A stretch of 64,000 bases of DNA from Rhodanobacter sp. Soil772 (GCF_001428385.1 NZ_LMSK01000002.1:836704-900703); one strand, 5' to 3'; shown: positions 18,191 through 27,412, counted from the stretch's first letter. Numbers and translations: made by a program. The notes: generated by a model not told the origin, from the letters alone.

Positions 18191-20716
18191 ATGATTTCGT
18201 ATCACTGGCGGTGGGGAACATTGTTCTTGCTGGTGGGCCTGATCGTCGCGGGCTGCTCCGCGCACAAGCAAGCCGAGCCCGGCAAGGTGCTCGATGAAGC
18301 CAGACGGGCCGGTCGCGATGGCGCTTCGTTCCCGCAGGCGTCGGAGGACTACTTCCATGACATGGACGGTGCCCTGGCGCTGACGCCGGACGAGATCAAG
18401 GGACGCAACATGTGGCTGGTCTGGAGTGGCGGCAACGACTACTTCTGGAACCGCATGAGCGACTACACGTTCGGCGCGTTCGACCTGCTGAAGACCATCA
18501 GCTCGCACCCCAGCCTGGGCTACTCGCGGGACGACCGCTGGAGTCGGTTCGGCATGGTCAACGAACCCTGCTTCGAGAAGGCGGCCGGTCCCGACAAGGA
18601 TCGCCGTGGTCTGTGGTTGGACGTGCGCGGCAAGGACTGCCCGGCCGATCCGTTCGAGAATGAAAGCAAGTACCCGGGCGTGGCGGTCGGTTCGCGCGGC
18701 AAGCCCCTGGGCGACGGCACCACGCAACCGGTGGGTTCGTTCTACGGCTATGCGACCGGCATCGTCGGCCTGCGCCTGTTCCCGAATCCGGACTTCGATG
18801 CCAAGGCCGCCAAGGCCTGGGATCCCGAGCGTTACTACACCGATCCCTCCTACTACAACCGCAAGGATCTGGTGCGCCCGTACCGGGTCGGCATGTCTTG
18901 CGGTTTCTGTCATGTCGGCCCGAGTCCGGTGAAGCCGCCGGCCGATCCGGAGCATCCGGCATACGCCAACCTCAGTTCGTCGGTGGGCTCGCAATACATG
19001 TGGGTCGATCGCCTGTTCCTGTTCAACTCGAACAAGCCGGAGGGGCGCACGAATTTCATGTACCAGCTCGTGCACACGTATCGGCCGGGCACGATGGACA
19101 CGTCGCTTGTTTCGACCGACAACATCAACAATCCACGCACGATGAACGCGCTCTATGACTTCGTGTCGCGCCTGGGAGTGGGCAAACGCCTGTGGCACGA
19201 AAAGCTCGCCGGTGGCGAGCGTGACAACAAGCAGCTCAACGACTTCGTCAGCAACGGCCCGTTGACTGAGTTCTATACCAAACCGGATGCGGTGCGCATG
19301 CCCCACATCCTGAAGGACGGCGCCGATTCGGTCGGCCTGCTCGGCGCGCTCAACCGGGTCTATCTCAACATCGGGCTGTTCGGCGAGGAATGGCTGCTGC
19401 ATTTCAACCCGGTCATCGGCGGCAAGACGATCACGCCGATCCCGATTGCGACCGCACAGAAGAACTCCGGGTACTGGCAAGCCACCGAAATGGGTACGCC
19501 GAACACGGCGCTGTTCTTTCTGAAGGCCGCGCAGCCGGATTATCTGAAGGATGCGCCCGGCGGCGCCGCGTATCTGAGCACCGATGCGGCCACGCTGGAT
19601 CACGGCAAGCAGGTGTTCGCCGATACCTGCGCCCGTTGCCATTCGAGCAAGGCGCCGCGACCGCCAGTCGACCTCGGCCTGAATCCGGACAAGTGCGCTG
19701 GCACCGGCTACCTCGACTGCTTCAAACACTGGTGGACCTGGACCCAGACCGACGACTACAAGGCGCAGATGCGCACCATCGTCAAGGCGGACGACTTCCT
19801 GCAGGGCAACTATCTTTCGACCGATGCGCGCATCCCGGTGACCCTGCTGCGCACCAACGTGTGCAGCCCGCTGGCGACCAACGCACTGGCCGGCAACATC
19901 TGGGACAACTTCTCGTCGCAGTCGTACAAGCAGCTGCCATCGGTCGGCACGGTGACGCTCAGTGATCCGTTCACCGGCGCACCGATGCCCTATGCGATGC
20001 CGGCCGGAGGGCGTGGCTATACCCGGGTGCCCTCGCTGATCGGCCTGTGGTCCACGGCGCCGTTCCTGTTGAACAACGCGGTCGGCCCGTTCTCCGGCGA
20101 CCCCTCGGTGGGGAGTCGCATGAAGGTGTTCGACGCCTCGATCGAGCAGATGCTGTGGCCGCAGAAGCGCGAGCACGATGCCGTTCTCGGCGACAAGCTG
20201 CCCGGCACCATCGACCGCACGACGCAGCGCAGCGAGATCGTCATTCCGGCCGGCTACGCGCCCAACGCGCTGCAGGCGCTGCGAGGCCGGCTGCACCGCT
20301 GGTTGCCGTGGCTTGTCGGCGACGGCGACGACATCACGATCGGGCCGATACCGAAGGGCGTGCCGGTCGGGCTGCTCACCAACCTCAAGCTGCGCGCCGA
20401 GAGTACGGATCCGGCGGCGATCGCCGCTCATGTCCGCGACACCGGCGAGATGCTGCTCAAGCTCAAGCTGGATCTGGCTGCGGCCCCGGCAAACGCCAGC
20501 GACGAGGATCTGCGCGCCCGCTTCGCGAACCTGAAGGCACCGATGATGCGACTGAGCAAGTGCCCGGACTTCGTCGTCAATCGCGGCCACTACTTCGGCA
20601 CGGCGCAGTTCAACCAGCAAAAAGGCCTGAGTGCCGACGAGAAGGCATTCGGCCAGGTACCGGAGTTGAGCGACGCGGACAAGCGCGCGCTGATCGAGTT
20701 CCTCAAGACGTTCTGA
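18191..20716 (+). CDS. Diheme c-type cytochrome lipoprotein (MauG/RoxA-like, tentative)
   Basis: An 841-residue exported protein. The signal sequence ends in a lipobox (IVAGC, Cys22), predicting a periplasmic lipid-anchored protein. Two haem c motifs are present: CGFCH at residues 237-241 and CARCH at 480-484. A later segment, RVPSLIGLWSTAPFLLNNAVGPF, resembles the region in MauG/RoxA-type diheme enzymes that reads as LRNVxxTxPYxHNG in simpler relatives. The roughly 240-residue gap between haems is near that of the rubber oxygenase RoxA, but the RoxA link is inference; it could be a peroxidase, an oxygenase or an electron acceptor. ATG at 18191 has a perfect AGGAGG site. It heads a six-gene operon, and the next gene, a GMC oxidoreductase, begins 17 bases later, suggesting that the cytochrome may accept its electrons. 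Confidence 0.85.
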   Translation: MISYHWRWGTLFLLVGLIVAGCSAHKQAEPGKVLDEARRAGRDGASFPQASEDYFHDMDGALALTPDEIKGRNMWLVWSGGNDYFWNRMSDYTFGAFDLLKTISSHPSLGYSRDDRWSRFGMVNEPCFEKAAGPDKDRRGLWLDVRGKDCPADPFENESKYPGVAVGSRGKPLGDGTTQPVGSFYGYATGIVGLRLFPNPDFDAKAAKAWDPERYYTDPSYYNRKDLVRPYRVGMSCGFCHVGPSPVKPPADPEHPAYANLSSSVGSQYMWVDRLFLFNSNKPEGRTNFMYQLVHTYRPGTMDTSLVSTDNINNPRTMNALYDFVSRLGVGKRLWHEKLAGGERDNKQLNDFVSNGPLTEFYTKPDAVRMPHILKDGADSVGLLGALNRVYLNIGLFGEEWLLHFNPVIGGKTITPIPIATAQKNSGYWQATEMGTPNTALFFLKAAQPDYLKDAPGGAAYLSTDAATLDHGKQVFADTCARCHSSKAPRPPVDLGLNPDKCAGTGYLDCFKHWWTWTQTDDYKAQMRTIVKADDFLQGNYLSTDARIPVTLLRTNVCSPLATNALAGNIWDNFSSQSYKQLPSVGTVTLSDPFTGAPMPYAMPAGGRGYTRVPSLIGLWSTAPFLLNNAVGPFSGDPSVGSRMKVFDASIEQMLWPQKREHDAVLGDKLPGTIDRTTQRSEIVIPAGYAPNALQALRGRLHRWLPWLVGDGDDITIGPIPKGVPVGLLTNLKLRAESTDPAAIAAHVRDTGEMLLKLKLDLAAAPANASDEDLRARFANLKAPMMRLSKCPDFVVNRGHYFGTAQFNQQKGLSADEKAFGQVPELSDADKRALIEFLKTF

Positions 20717-20733
20717 TCTCCGGCAGCCGCCCC

Positions 20734-22626
20734 ATGGACAGTACTGAAGGGCCCGCGTGGGATTACGTCATCGTCGGCTCGGGTGCCGGCGGCGGCACGC
20801 TGGCGGCGCGCCTCACCGAAGCCGGCATGCGCGTCTTCCTGCTCGAAGCCGGCGGCGATGCGTGCACCACGGATGCGCCATGCCTGCCGGACGACTACGA
20901 CGTGCCGGGCTTCCATCCGTTCGCCAACGAGAACGCCGCGATGAGCTGGAGCTTCGAGGTTCGCCACTACGCCGAGGAAGATCGTCAGGCGCGCGATCCC
21001 AAGTACGACGCCGCGCGCGGTGGCGTGTTCTATCCGCGCGCGGCGGCACTTGGCGGCTGCACCGCGCACAACGCGATGATCTTCATGCCGCCGCACGATT
21101 CCGACTGGAACCACATCGCGCAACTGACCGGCGACCGCTCCTGGCGTGCGTCGCGCATGCGCCGCCATGTGCGGCGCGTCGAGGCCTGCCATCACCGGCG
21201 CGTATGGCGGGCGCTGCGCTGGCTCGGCATCGATCCTACCGGACATGGCTGGAACGGCTGGTTGCGCACCGAAAAATCGATGCCGCTCGAGGCGCTGGGC
21301 GACGAAGCCATGGTGCGCGTGGTGGCCGAATCCGCGCGCAGCTTCGTGCATGCCCTGCCCAGGCCCCTGCTCGGTGTCCTGCGGTGGCTGCGTCGTCCGG
21401 GCGATCCCAATGCGCGGATCTGGGGGCAAGGCAGCTTCGAGGGACTCTGCTACACGCCGCTGTCCACCGCGGGGCACCGGCGCACCGGCGCACGCGAGCG
21501 CGTGAAGCAGGCGCAGAACGCGCACGGGGATCTCCTGCACATCGAACTCGATGCGCTCGCGACCCGGGTGATCTTCGACAACGGGGGGACGGCCTGCGGG
21601 GTCGAATACCTCAAGGGGGCACGCCTCTACCGTGCGCATCCGGCCTGCAGCGATGCACCGGGCGAACGGCGGGAGGTGCGCGCGCGTCGCGAGGTGATCC
21701 TGTGCGGCGGCGCCTTCAATACGCCGCAACTGCTGATGCTCTCCGGCATCGGCCCGGCCGCGCATCTGCGCGACCACGGCATTCCGATCCGGGTCGATCT
21801 GCCGGGCGTCGGATGCAATCTCCAGGATCGCTATGAAGTGGCGGTAACGCACCGCATGCGGCAACCCTGGAGCGTGCTCGCCGGAGCCCGCTTCGAGCGC
21901 GGCGATCCGCTGTGGCAGCGCTGGAGCGCTTCACGCATGCCGGTTCCGCTGTGGCGGCGCTGGCGCAGACCGGGCGCCGGCATGTACGGATCCAGTGGCG
22001 CAGCGATCGCACTGATCCGCCGCTCGGCATCCGCTGTGCCGGAACCCGACATTTTCTGCATGGCCTTGCCGACGCGGTTTGAAGGCTACTCGCACGGATT
22101 CTCGCAAGTCATCCGCAGCCATCTCGACTATCTGACCTGGGCAGTGCTGAAGGCGCATACGCTCAATCGCGCCGGCACGGTCAGGCTGCGTTCGGCCGAT
22201 CCGCGCGACACGCCGCGGGTGAACTTCCGTTATTTCGAGGAAGGCAGCGACACCGCGGGCAAGGATCTGCAGGCCGTCGTGCAGGCGATCCGGTTCCTGC
22301 GCCGGCTGACCGCACCGCTGATCGCCAGCGGCGTGATCGCCGAGGAATGCGCGCCCGGGTCGGCCGTCGAGACCGATGCCGCCCTGACCGACTACGTGCG
22401 CAACACCGCCTGGGGCCACCACGCCTCGTGCTCCTGCCCGATCGGCGCCGCCGCCGAAGGCGGCGTGCTCGACAGTGCGTTCTCGGTGCATGGCGTGCGC
22501 GGCCTGCGGGTCGTCGACGCCTCGGTGTTCCCGCGCATTCCCGGATTCTTCGTCGCCGCGGCGATCTACACGGTGGCCGAGAAGGCGGCCGAAACGATGT
22601 TGCGCGATGCGCAAAGAACGGCTTGA
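20734..22626 (+). CDS. GMC-family FAD-dependent oxidoreductase
   Basis: A 630-residue flavoprotein. The N-terminus carries the FAD fold (DYVIVGSGAGGGTLAARL, then VFLLEAGGD), followed by the GMC signature region AAALGGCTAHNAMIFM, the second signature GGAFNTPQLLMLSGIGP, and the C-terminal active-site WGHHASCSCPIGAA with the catalytic His and DASVFPRIPGFFVAAAIYTVAEKAA. GMC enzymes oxidise alcohols or polyols; the substrate cannot be read here. No signal peptide or Tat motif is seen, so it seems cytoplasmic or membrane-peripheral, although its neighbour cytochrome is periplasmic. ATG at 20734 follows the cytochrome stop by 17 bases. Confidence 0.92.
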   Translation: MDSTEGPAWDYVIVGSGAGGGTLAARLTEAGMRVFLLEAGGDACTTDAPCLPDDYDVPGFHPFANENAAMSWSFEVRHYAEEDRQARDPKYDAARGGVFYPRAAALGGCTAHNAMIFMPPHDSDWNHIAQLTGDRSWRASRMRRHVRRVEACHHRRVWRALRWLGIDPTGHGWNGWLRTEKSMPLEALGDEAMVRVVAESARSFVHALPRPLLGVLRWLRRPGDPNARIWGQGSFEGLCYTPLSTAGHRRTGARERVKQAQNAHGDLLHIELDALATRVIFDNGGTACGVEYLKGARLYRAHPACSDAPGERREVRARREVILCGGAFNTPQLLMLSGIGPAAHLRDHGIPIRVDLPGVGCNLQDRYEVAVTHRMRQPWSVLAGARFERGDPLWQRWSASRMPVPLWRRWRRPGAGMYGSSGAAIALIRRSASAVPEPDIFCMALPTRFEGYSHGFSQVIRSHLDYLTWAVLKAHTLNRAGTVRLRSADPRDTPRVNFRYFEEGSDTAGKDLQAVVQAIRFLRRLTAPLIASGVIAEECAPGSAVETDAALTDYVRNTAWGHHASCSCPIGAAAEGGVLDSAFSVHGVRGLRVVDASVFPRIPGFFVAAAIYTVAEKAAETMLRDAQRTA

Positions 22627-22672
22627 TCGAATCGGGTTTTGTTCACTGCGGGAAACCGCGAAGGAGACTGCC

Positions 22673-23104
22673 ATGCCGTACGACGTAGCGAAACTGCTGG
22701 CCATGACGCAAGCGCAACTGGACGATCTGTTCCGCGCCAGTCCACCCGGCGACATTCCCGATGGCACCGCCGAAGGCACGGCGATCATCGCGCCCGGCAC
22801 CCAATACTCCGAGACCATTGCCAAGGTCATCAACCACTTCGGCTGGCAGGGAAAAGTGTTCGATGCCGCCAACGGCGTGTTGAAGAACAGCATCAGCATA
22901 TTCAGGGTCGAGGCCATCGTCGCCAAGGTCTACAAGGGGCCGAGTTGGCTGGACGGCAAGGAATGCATCGTGCTCGACTACTCCGCGACCTCGCTGGTCG
23001 CGCACTGGATTCGGGACGAGATCCGGCTGATCGATGCCGGCTTCTATCTGGGCAAGGTGTACTGGGGCAAGGATCGCCTGATCGACTTCTGCCTGAAGTT
23101 TTGA
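22673..23104 (+). CDS. Uncharacterised 143-residue protein in the redox operon
   Basis: I do not recognise the family. The protein begins MPYDVAKLLAMTQAQLDDLF and ends DAGFYLGKVYWGKDRLIDFCLKF. It has no signal peptide or membrane helix, and the middle part (EAIVAKVYKGPSWLDGKECI, then VLDYSATSLVAHWIRDEI) reads like a small beta-rich ligand-binding barrel; this is only an impression. The ribosome site AAGGAG is excellent. The gene sits between the GMC oxidoreductase (46 bases upstream) and the membrane protein two bases downstream, so it is co-translated with them and presumably works in the same pathway. Confidence 0.85.
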   Translation: MPYDVAKLLAMTQAQLDDLFRASPPGDIPDGTAEGTAIIAPGTQYSETIAKVINHFGWQGKVFDAANGVLKNSISIFRVEAIVAKVYKGPSWLDGKECIVLDYSATSLVAHWIRDEIRLIDAGFYLGKVYWGKDRLIDFCLKF

Positions 23105-23106
23105 CC

Positions 23107-24405
23107 GTGACGCCGCAATCCCATTTCACGGTGGTGGCACCGCTCGCGGCGGGTCGCGAAGGCGGTTTGCGGGAGTTGCTGGACACGATGAACTCGGCTC
23201 CGGGCATGGCCGATCCGGGCAACGCGATGCTGCCGTTCGGCGCGTTCGAGCGCCTGCACTTCGCGCGACTCGTGCTGCTCGGCGATCCCACGCTTGCCGA
23301 TGTCGAGGCGTATGGTTTTCGACCACCGCAGGCGCCGCTCTACCTCGCCTTCATGGGCGACTGCGATGGGCCGGCGCGACGGATGCTCGCCGACCTGTCG
23401 CAGCGTGCGGAGGCCGGCTTGCGGCAAATCTTCGCGCACTGCGAAGGCTTCGACGCGCACGGCGATCTGCTGACCTGGATGCTCGCGCACGACACGCCGG
23501 TGGCGGCGAACTATGTGAACTGGGTCGGCCGCAGCGTGCTGCAGATACGCCAGGAAAGTGCGCTGCAGCGCGTGCTGAGCGCGAAGGTGGTGCGCCGGCC
23601 GCTGGCATCGGGCGCCGAGGCACAGGCGGCGCGGCGCGGCCTGATTACCTTTGTCGAAGCAGAGAAGCAGGCAGGCCGACTCGCGCTGGCGCCGCCGGAG
23701 CGCACGCCATCGGGCTGGCGCATCGCCAAGTTCGCCAACCTGGTTATCGTGCCGCTGGCCGGACTCATCGCGTTGCCGGTGCTGATCGTGCTGCTACCCT
23801 GGCTCGTCTATCTGCTGCGGACGCGCGAAACCAGCGACCCGGAAATCTGTCCGCGTCCGCAGGCCGAAGCCCTGCAAGCACTGCAGGATCTGGAGGATCG
23901 CGATGTCTCGAACCAGTACACCGCGATCGGCTCGCTGAAGCCGGGGCGGTTTCGCCGCTGGCTGCTGAGCTTGTTGCTGGTGCTGGTCGACTACGCCTGC
24001 CGACACGTCTTCACGCGCGGCCGCCTCGCCCGCGTGCAGACGATCCACTTCGCGCGCTGGGTCTTTCTCGACGACAAGCGCCGCGTCATGTTCGCCAGCA
24101 ATTACGACGGCGGCCATCAAGCCTACATGGACGACTTCATCAACAAGGTGGGCTGGGGCCTGAACCTGCTTTTCAGCAATGGCCTCGGCTGGCCGCGCAC
24201 GCGCTGGCTGATCCTGGGCGGGGCGCGCATCGAGCAAAGCTTCAAGCGCTATCAACGACGGCATCAGATCCCGACCCAGGTCTGGTACAAGGCCTACCCC
24301 GGCCTGGCCCTGGTCGATCTCAAGCGCAACCAGCGCATTCGCGAAGGCCTGGAACGTGAGCGGATGAGCGATGCACAGGCACTGGCCTGGCTGAGGCTGC
24401 TATGA
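23107..24405 (+). CDS. Uncharacterised membrane protein with an internal duplication
   Basis: A 432-residue protein of no family I can name. It has one clear hydrophobic segment at about residues 212-238 (VIVPLAGLIALPVLIVLLPW) dividing two similar halves. Each half has an HFAR motif (residues 51-54 and 314-317) followed by a short loop with two acidic residues, an aromatic or acidic strand ending in DG (MGDCDGP and SNYDGGH), and a helix. The halves recall the ferredoxin-like alpha+beta barrels of the DyP/EthD/chlorite-dismutase structural group, which is inference. The start is GTG at 23107, two bases after the previous stop; its own stop overlaps the DyP start by four bases (ATGA), showing tight coupling to the peroxidase. 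Confidence 0.82.
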   Translation: MTPQSHFTVVAPLAAGREGGLRELLDTMNSAPGMADPGNAMLPFGAFERLHFARLVLLGDPTLADVEAYGFRPPQAPLYLAFMGDCDGPARRMLADLSQRAEAGLRQIFAHCEGFDAHGDLLTWMLAHDTPVAANYVNWVGRSVLQIRQESALQRVLSAKVVRRPLASGAEAQAARRGLITFVEAEKQAGRLALAPPERTPSGWRIAKFANLVIVPLAGLIALPVLIVLLPWLVYLLRTRETSDPEICPRPQAEALQALQDLEDRDVSNQYTAIGSLKPGRFRRWLLSLLLVLVDYACRHVFTRGRLARVQTIHFARWVFLDDKRRVMFASNYDGGHQAYMDDFINKVGWGLNLLFSNGLGWPRTRWLILGGARIEQSFKRYQRRHQIPTQVWYKAYPGLALVDLKRNQRIREGLERERMSDAQALAWLRLL

Positions 24406-25931
24406 AGGCGCAGACACCGATGCATGAAATCGATCGGGACGACATCCAGGGCCTGCTGCGGTCGGGCTACGGTCATCACACCGAAGCCTGTTTTCTGCTG
24501 CTGCGAATCAAGGATCGCGAGGCTGCGCGGGCGTGGCTGGCGGCCGCGCCGGTGACGAGCGCGGCGATGGTCGAGCGGCCGGTCGGAACCGACGCGTCGA
24601 TCCAGCCGGAGCCATTGCCGGAGACCGTACTTCAGTTGGCCTTGAGCAGCGCGGGGCTGCGCGCGCTGGGGATCGCCGACGACGTCATCGAGGGCTTCGC
24701 GGAGGAATTCGTGTCCGGCATGGACGGCGATGCGAATCGCGCCCGCCGGCTCGGCGACGTGGGCGCGAGTGCGCCGGAGCGCTGGCAGTGGGGCGCCGGG
24801 CAGCGCGTGCCGCATGTGCTGGTGTTGCTCTACGCCTTGCCCGGTCACCTCGACCCGTGGCGCCGCACGATCGAGCAGCAATGCATGGCCGGCTTCGACA
24901 CGCTGGCTTGCCTGCAGACCGCCGACTCGCTCGATCGTGAACCGTTCGGTTTCAGGGATGGCATCTCGCAGCCGAAGATCGACTGGGAACGCCAGCGCCC
25001 GGCACGCGACGACGCCCAGCTGGCCTACAGCAACCTGAGCTGCCTGGGCGAGTTCGTGCTCGGTTATCCCAACGAGTACGGCGGCTACACCGATCGCCCC
25101 CTGCTCGATGCGCAACGCGACACGCAGGCCACGCTGCCACGGGCCGAGGATGCGCCCGACCAGGCCGACCTCGGGCGCAACGGCAGCTATCTGGTGCTGC
25201 GTCAGTTGCAGCAGGACGTGCGGGGTTTCTGGACGTTCCTCGACGGCGCGGCCGGCGGCGATACGGATCAGCGCGAACGGTTCGCGGCAGCGATGGTCGG
25301 CCGCACCCTGCAAGGCGTGCCGCTGGTCGCGGCAACGAAGGCGAGCGATGCCGCGGCGTCGTCAGCGGACTTGAATGCCTTCACCTACCAATCCGATCCG
25401 CAGGGTTTGCGCTGCCCGCTCGGCGCCCATATCCGTCGCGCCAATCCGCGCAATGCCGACCTGCCCGCGGGAACGCGCGGCATCATTTCGCGCCTGATCC
25501 GCACGCTGGGCTTCGACGAGGAAGCATTGCAGCAGGACCTGGTCGCCTCCACGCGCTTCCATCGCTTGTTGCGCCGCGGGCGCAAGTACGGGGCTGCGAC
25601 GCTGGCGGAATCGCTGGCCGGCCCACCCGGCGCGCCAGTCGGGCTGCACTTCATCTGTCTGGGTGCCAACCTCGCGCGCCAGTTCGAGTTCGTGCAGGAC
25701 GCCTGGCTGACGGGAACGAAGTTCGACGGACTGACTGCCGAGAGCGATCCGCAACTCGGCACACGCATCCCGGCGCCGGATGGCACGCCCACCGATGGCT
25801 ACTCGATCCCGCAGCCCGACGGATCGGATCGGCGCATCACCGGCTTGCCGCGGTTTGTCACCGTGCTGGGCGGCGGCTACTTCTTCCTGCCCGGCATTCG
25901 TGCCCTGCGCTACCTGGCGGCAGCTCACTGA
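24402..25931 (+). CDS. DyP-type haem peroxidase
   Basis: A 509-residue dye-decolorising peroxidase. The diagnostic GxxDG motif is present as GFRDGISQP with the catalytic Asp at residue 186, the proximal haem ligand is His343 in CPLGAHIRRANPR, and the distal arginine region follows as RFHRLLRRGRKYG. The length is that of the longer DyP classes, not the 300-residue encapsulated class. No signal peptide is seen. It overlaps the preceding membrane-protein gene by four bases and is followed 12 bases later by a catalase-like gene. It would use hydrogen peroxide or an organic hydroperoxide to oxidise an unknown substrate, possibly peroxide made by the GMC oxidase upstream. Confidence 0.94.
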   Translation: MKAQTPMHEIDRDDIQGLLRSGYGHHTEACFLLLRIKDREAARAWLAAAPVTSAAMVERPVGTDASIQPEPLPETVLQLALSSAGLRALGIADDVIEGFAEEFVSGMDGDANRARRLGDVGASAPERWQWGAGQRVPHVLVLLYALPGHLDPWRRTIEQQCMAGFDTLACLQTADSLDREPFGFRDGISQPKIDWERQRPARDDAQLAYSNLSCLGEFVLGYPNEYGGYTDRPLLDAQRDTQATLPRAEDAPDQADLGRNGSYLVLRQLQQDVRGFWTFLDGAAGGDTDQRERFAAAMVGRTLQGVPLVAATKASDAAASSADLNAFTYQSDPQGLRCPLGAHIRRANPRNADLPAGTRGIISRLIRTLGFDEEALQQDLVASTRFHRLLRRGRKYGAATLAESLAGPPGAPVGLHFICLGANLARQFEFVQDAWLTGTKFDGLTAESDPQLGTRIPAPDGTPTDGYSIPQPDGSDRRITGLPRFVTVLGGGYFFLPGIRALRYLAAAH

Positions 25932-25943
25932 CGGAGCGTTGCG

Positions 25944-27173
25944 ATGAACTCGAACACGAGTCGCCCCATACCACCTCCCGATACCGGCTCGGCGATCCTG
26001 AACTGGCTGGCGCGGACGTCCATCAAGCTCATCCAGATCGAGCGCCGCTTCGACCCCTTCGTGCGGCCGGCGTTCGACGCCGTGCTGCGCGACCCGATCG
26101 CGCGCCTGACCACGTACCTGATCAACCGAAAACGCCCGAACGAAGGCCTGGCGATCGCCGAGGAACGGCCGCTGCCCGACGAAGAGCAGTTCGTCGACTC
26201 GATCATCGCCAGTTTCCAGCAGCAGATGCGCCTGCTGTGGAAACCCGGTGGCGTCGAACGCGGCGGCAACACCAAGACGCAAGGCATCGTGCGCGCCGAG
26301 TTCATCGTGCATGACGGCCTGCCTGCCGAGTTGCGCCATGGCATCTATACCAAGCCCGGCAGCTTTCGCGCGTGGGTGCGTTTCTCCGGGCCAGGCCCCT
26401 ACGTCACGCCGGATATCGACGACGTCGGCTTCATGAGCATGTCGGTCAAGCTGCTCGGCGTGCCGGGGCCGAAGTTGATGGCCGAGGAGCAGTTCACCCA
26501 GGATCTGTTCGGCGTTTCTCCGCCGACCTTCGTGACGCCGGACGTGCGCGCCAACGCGCAACTGCAGATCGAAAGCGTGAAGAACGCGCAGATCTTCTAT
26601 TTCCTCAACCGCCAGCGCTCGCACCTGCTCGATCTCATCATGCAGAGCTTGTGGACCAAGACGCAGAGCAGCCCGCTCGAAGCACCGTACTTCAGCTGCG
26701 TGCCGTACCTGCTGGGCGAAGGCCGGGCGATGCAATATTCGTTCTGGCCGAAGACGCGCAAGCGCACGCGGATACCGCGACTGCCGCTGCGCCCACCCGA
26801 CGACTACCTGCGCGCGGCGATGGTGGCCGCACTGGATGCCGGCGACGTGGAGTTCGAGGTCCGGCTGCAGCTGCAAACCGATCCGCACCTGATGCCGATC
26901 GAGAACGCCGGCGTGCTGTGGCCCGAACGCCTGTCGCCGCGCATCCCGGTGGCGACCCTGCGCATCGCGCGGCAGAAGTTCGACTCGCCCGCACAACTGG
27001 ACTTCGCCAAGCGCCTTTCCTACAACCCATGGCACTGCATTGCCGAACATCGCCCGCTGGGCAACCAGAGCCGCGCGCGCCGCCGGATGTATCTGGCCCT
27101 GTCCACCCTGCGCCACCAGATGAATGCCGTGCCGCACTACGAGCCGACGGGCGACGAGGTGTTCGACTCATGA
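25944..27173 (+). CDS. Catalase-family haem protein, unusual active site
   Basis: A 409-residue protein with the catalase fold as read from VRAEFIVHDGL, FRAWVRFSGPGPY, DVGFMSMSVKLLGV and the C-terminal LSYNPWHCIAEHRPLG. In true catalases the strand before this region carries the distal His (VxHAKG); here the aligned stretch is NTKTQG (residues 109-114) with no His. A Tyr (about residue 360 in SYNPWH) is at a place that could supply the proximal ligand, but the surrounding sequence differs from catalase. The protein therefore probably belongs to the catalase-like group related to hydroperoxide-rearranging or peroxygenase enzymes rather than being a hydrogen peroxide dismutase; this is inference. 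It is the last intact gene of the redox operon. Confidence 0.85.
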   Translation: MNSNTSRPIPPPDTGSAILNWLARTSIKLIQIERRFDPFVRPAFDAVLRDPIARLTTYLINRKRPNEGLAIAEERPLPDEEQFVDSIIASFQQQMRLLWKPGGVERGGNTKTQGIVRAEFIVHDGLPAELRHGIYTKPGSFRAWVRFSGPGPYVTPDIDDVGFMSMSVKLLGVPGPKLMAEEQFTQDLFGVSPPTFVTPDVRANAQLQIESVKNAQIFYFLNRQRSHLLDLIMQSLWTKTQSSPLEAPYFSCVPYLLGEGRAMQYSFWPKTRKRTRIPRLPLRPPDDYLRAAMVAALDAGDVEFEVRLQLQTDPHLMPIENAGVLWPERLSPRIPVATLRIARQKFDSPAQLDFAKRLSYNPWHCIAEHRPLGNQSRARRRMYLALSTLRHQMNAVPHYEPTGDEVFDS

Positions 27174-27406
27174 CACCGGACGGTTACATCGCGCAACGGA
27201 TCGTCGGCCGGACCGTGTCGTACGGGCAGAAGGAGCGGGCTTGCCCAATGCAAGCACAACGGCCTACTAAGCACCGAATGCGTCCTCAAGAGGCAATGGG
27301 TCAGGTTGATTCAAATGTGAGTGCTAAGAACGAATCGCACCGAACTGTCAAATACGATTTCAGTGCCCATCGCAACATTTCAATATTTTCCACGCGCATG
27401 AGGTAG
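27170..27406 (+). pseudogene. Truncated gene start coupled to the catalase-like gene
   Basis: An ATG overlaps the previous stop (ATGA), as expected for a further operon member. The first 24 or so codons (MTPDGYIAQRIVGRTVSYGQ) have the high GC of the operon; from about 27240 the composition drops and the frame drifts on to a stop at 27404-27406 with no protein-like character. I read it as the 5' stub of a seventh operon gene cut by insertion of the low-GC block that follows. It could also be a genuine 78-residue protein. Confidence 0.45.
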
Positions 27407-27412
27407 AACACC

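Noticed and set aside
17909-20620. A 903-codon antisense frame opposite the diheme cytochrome gene
   Set aside because: Same GC-driven artefact; the sense strand carries two CxxCH motifs and a lipobox.
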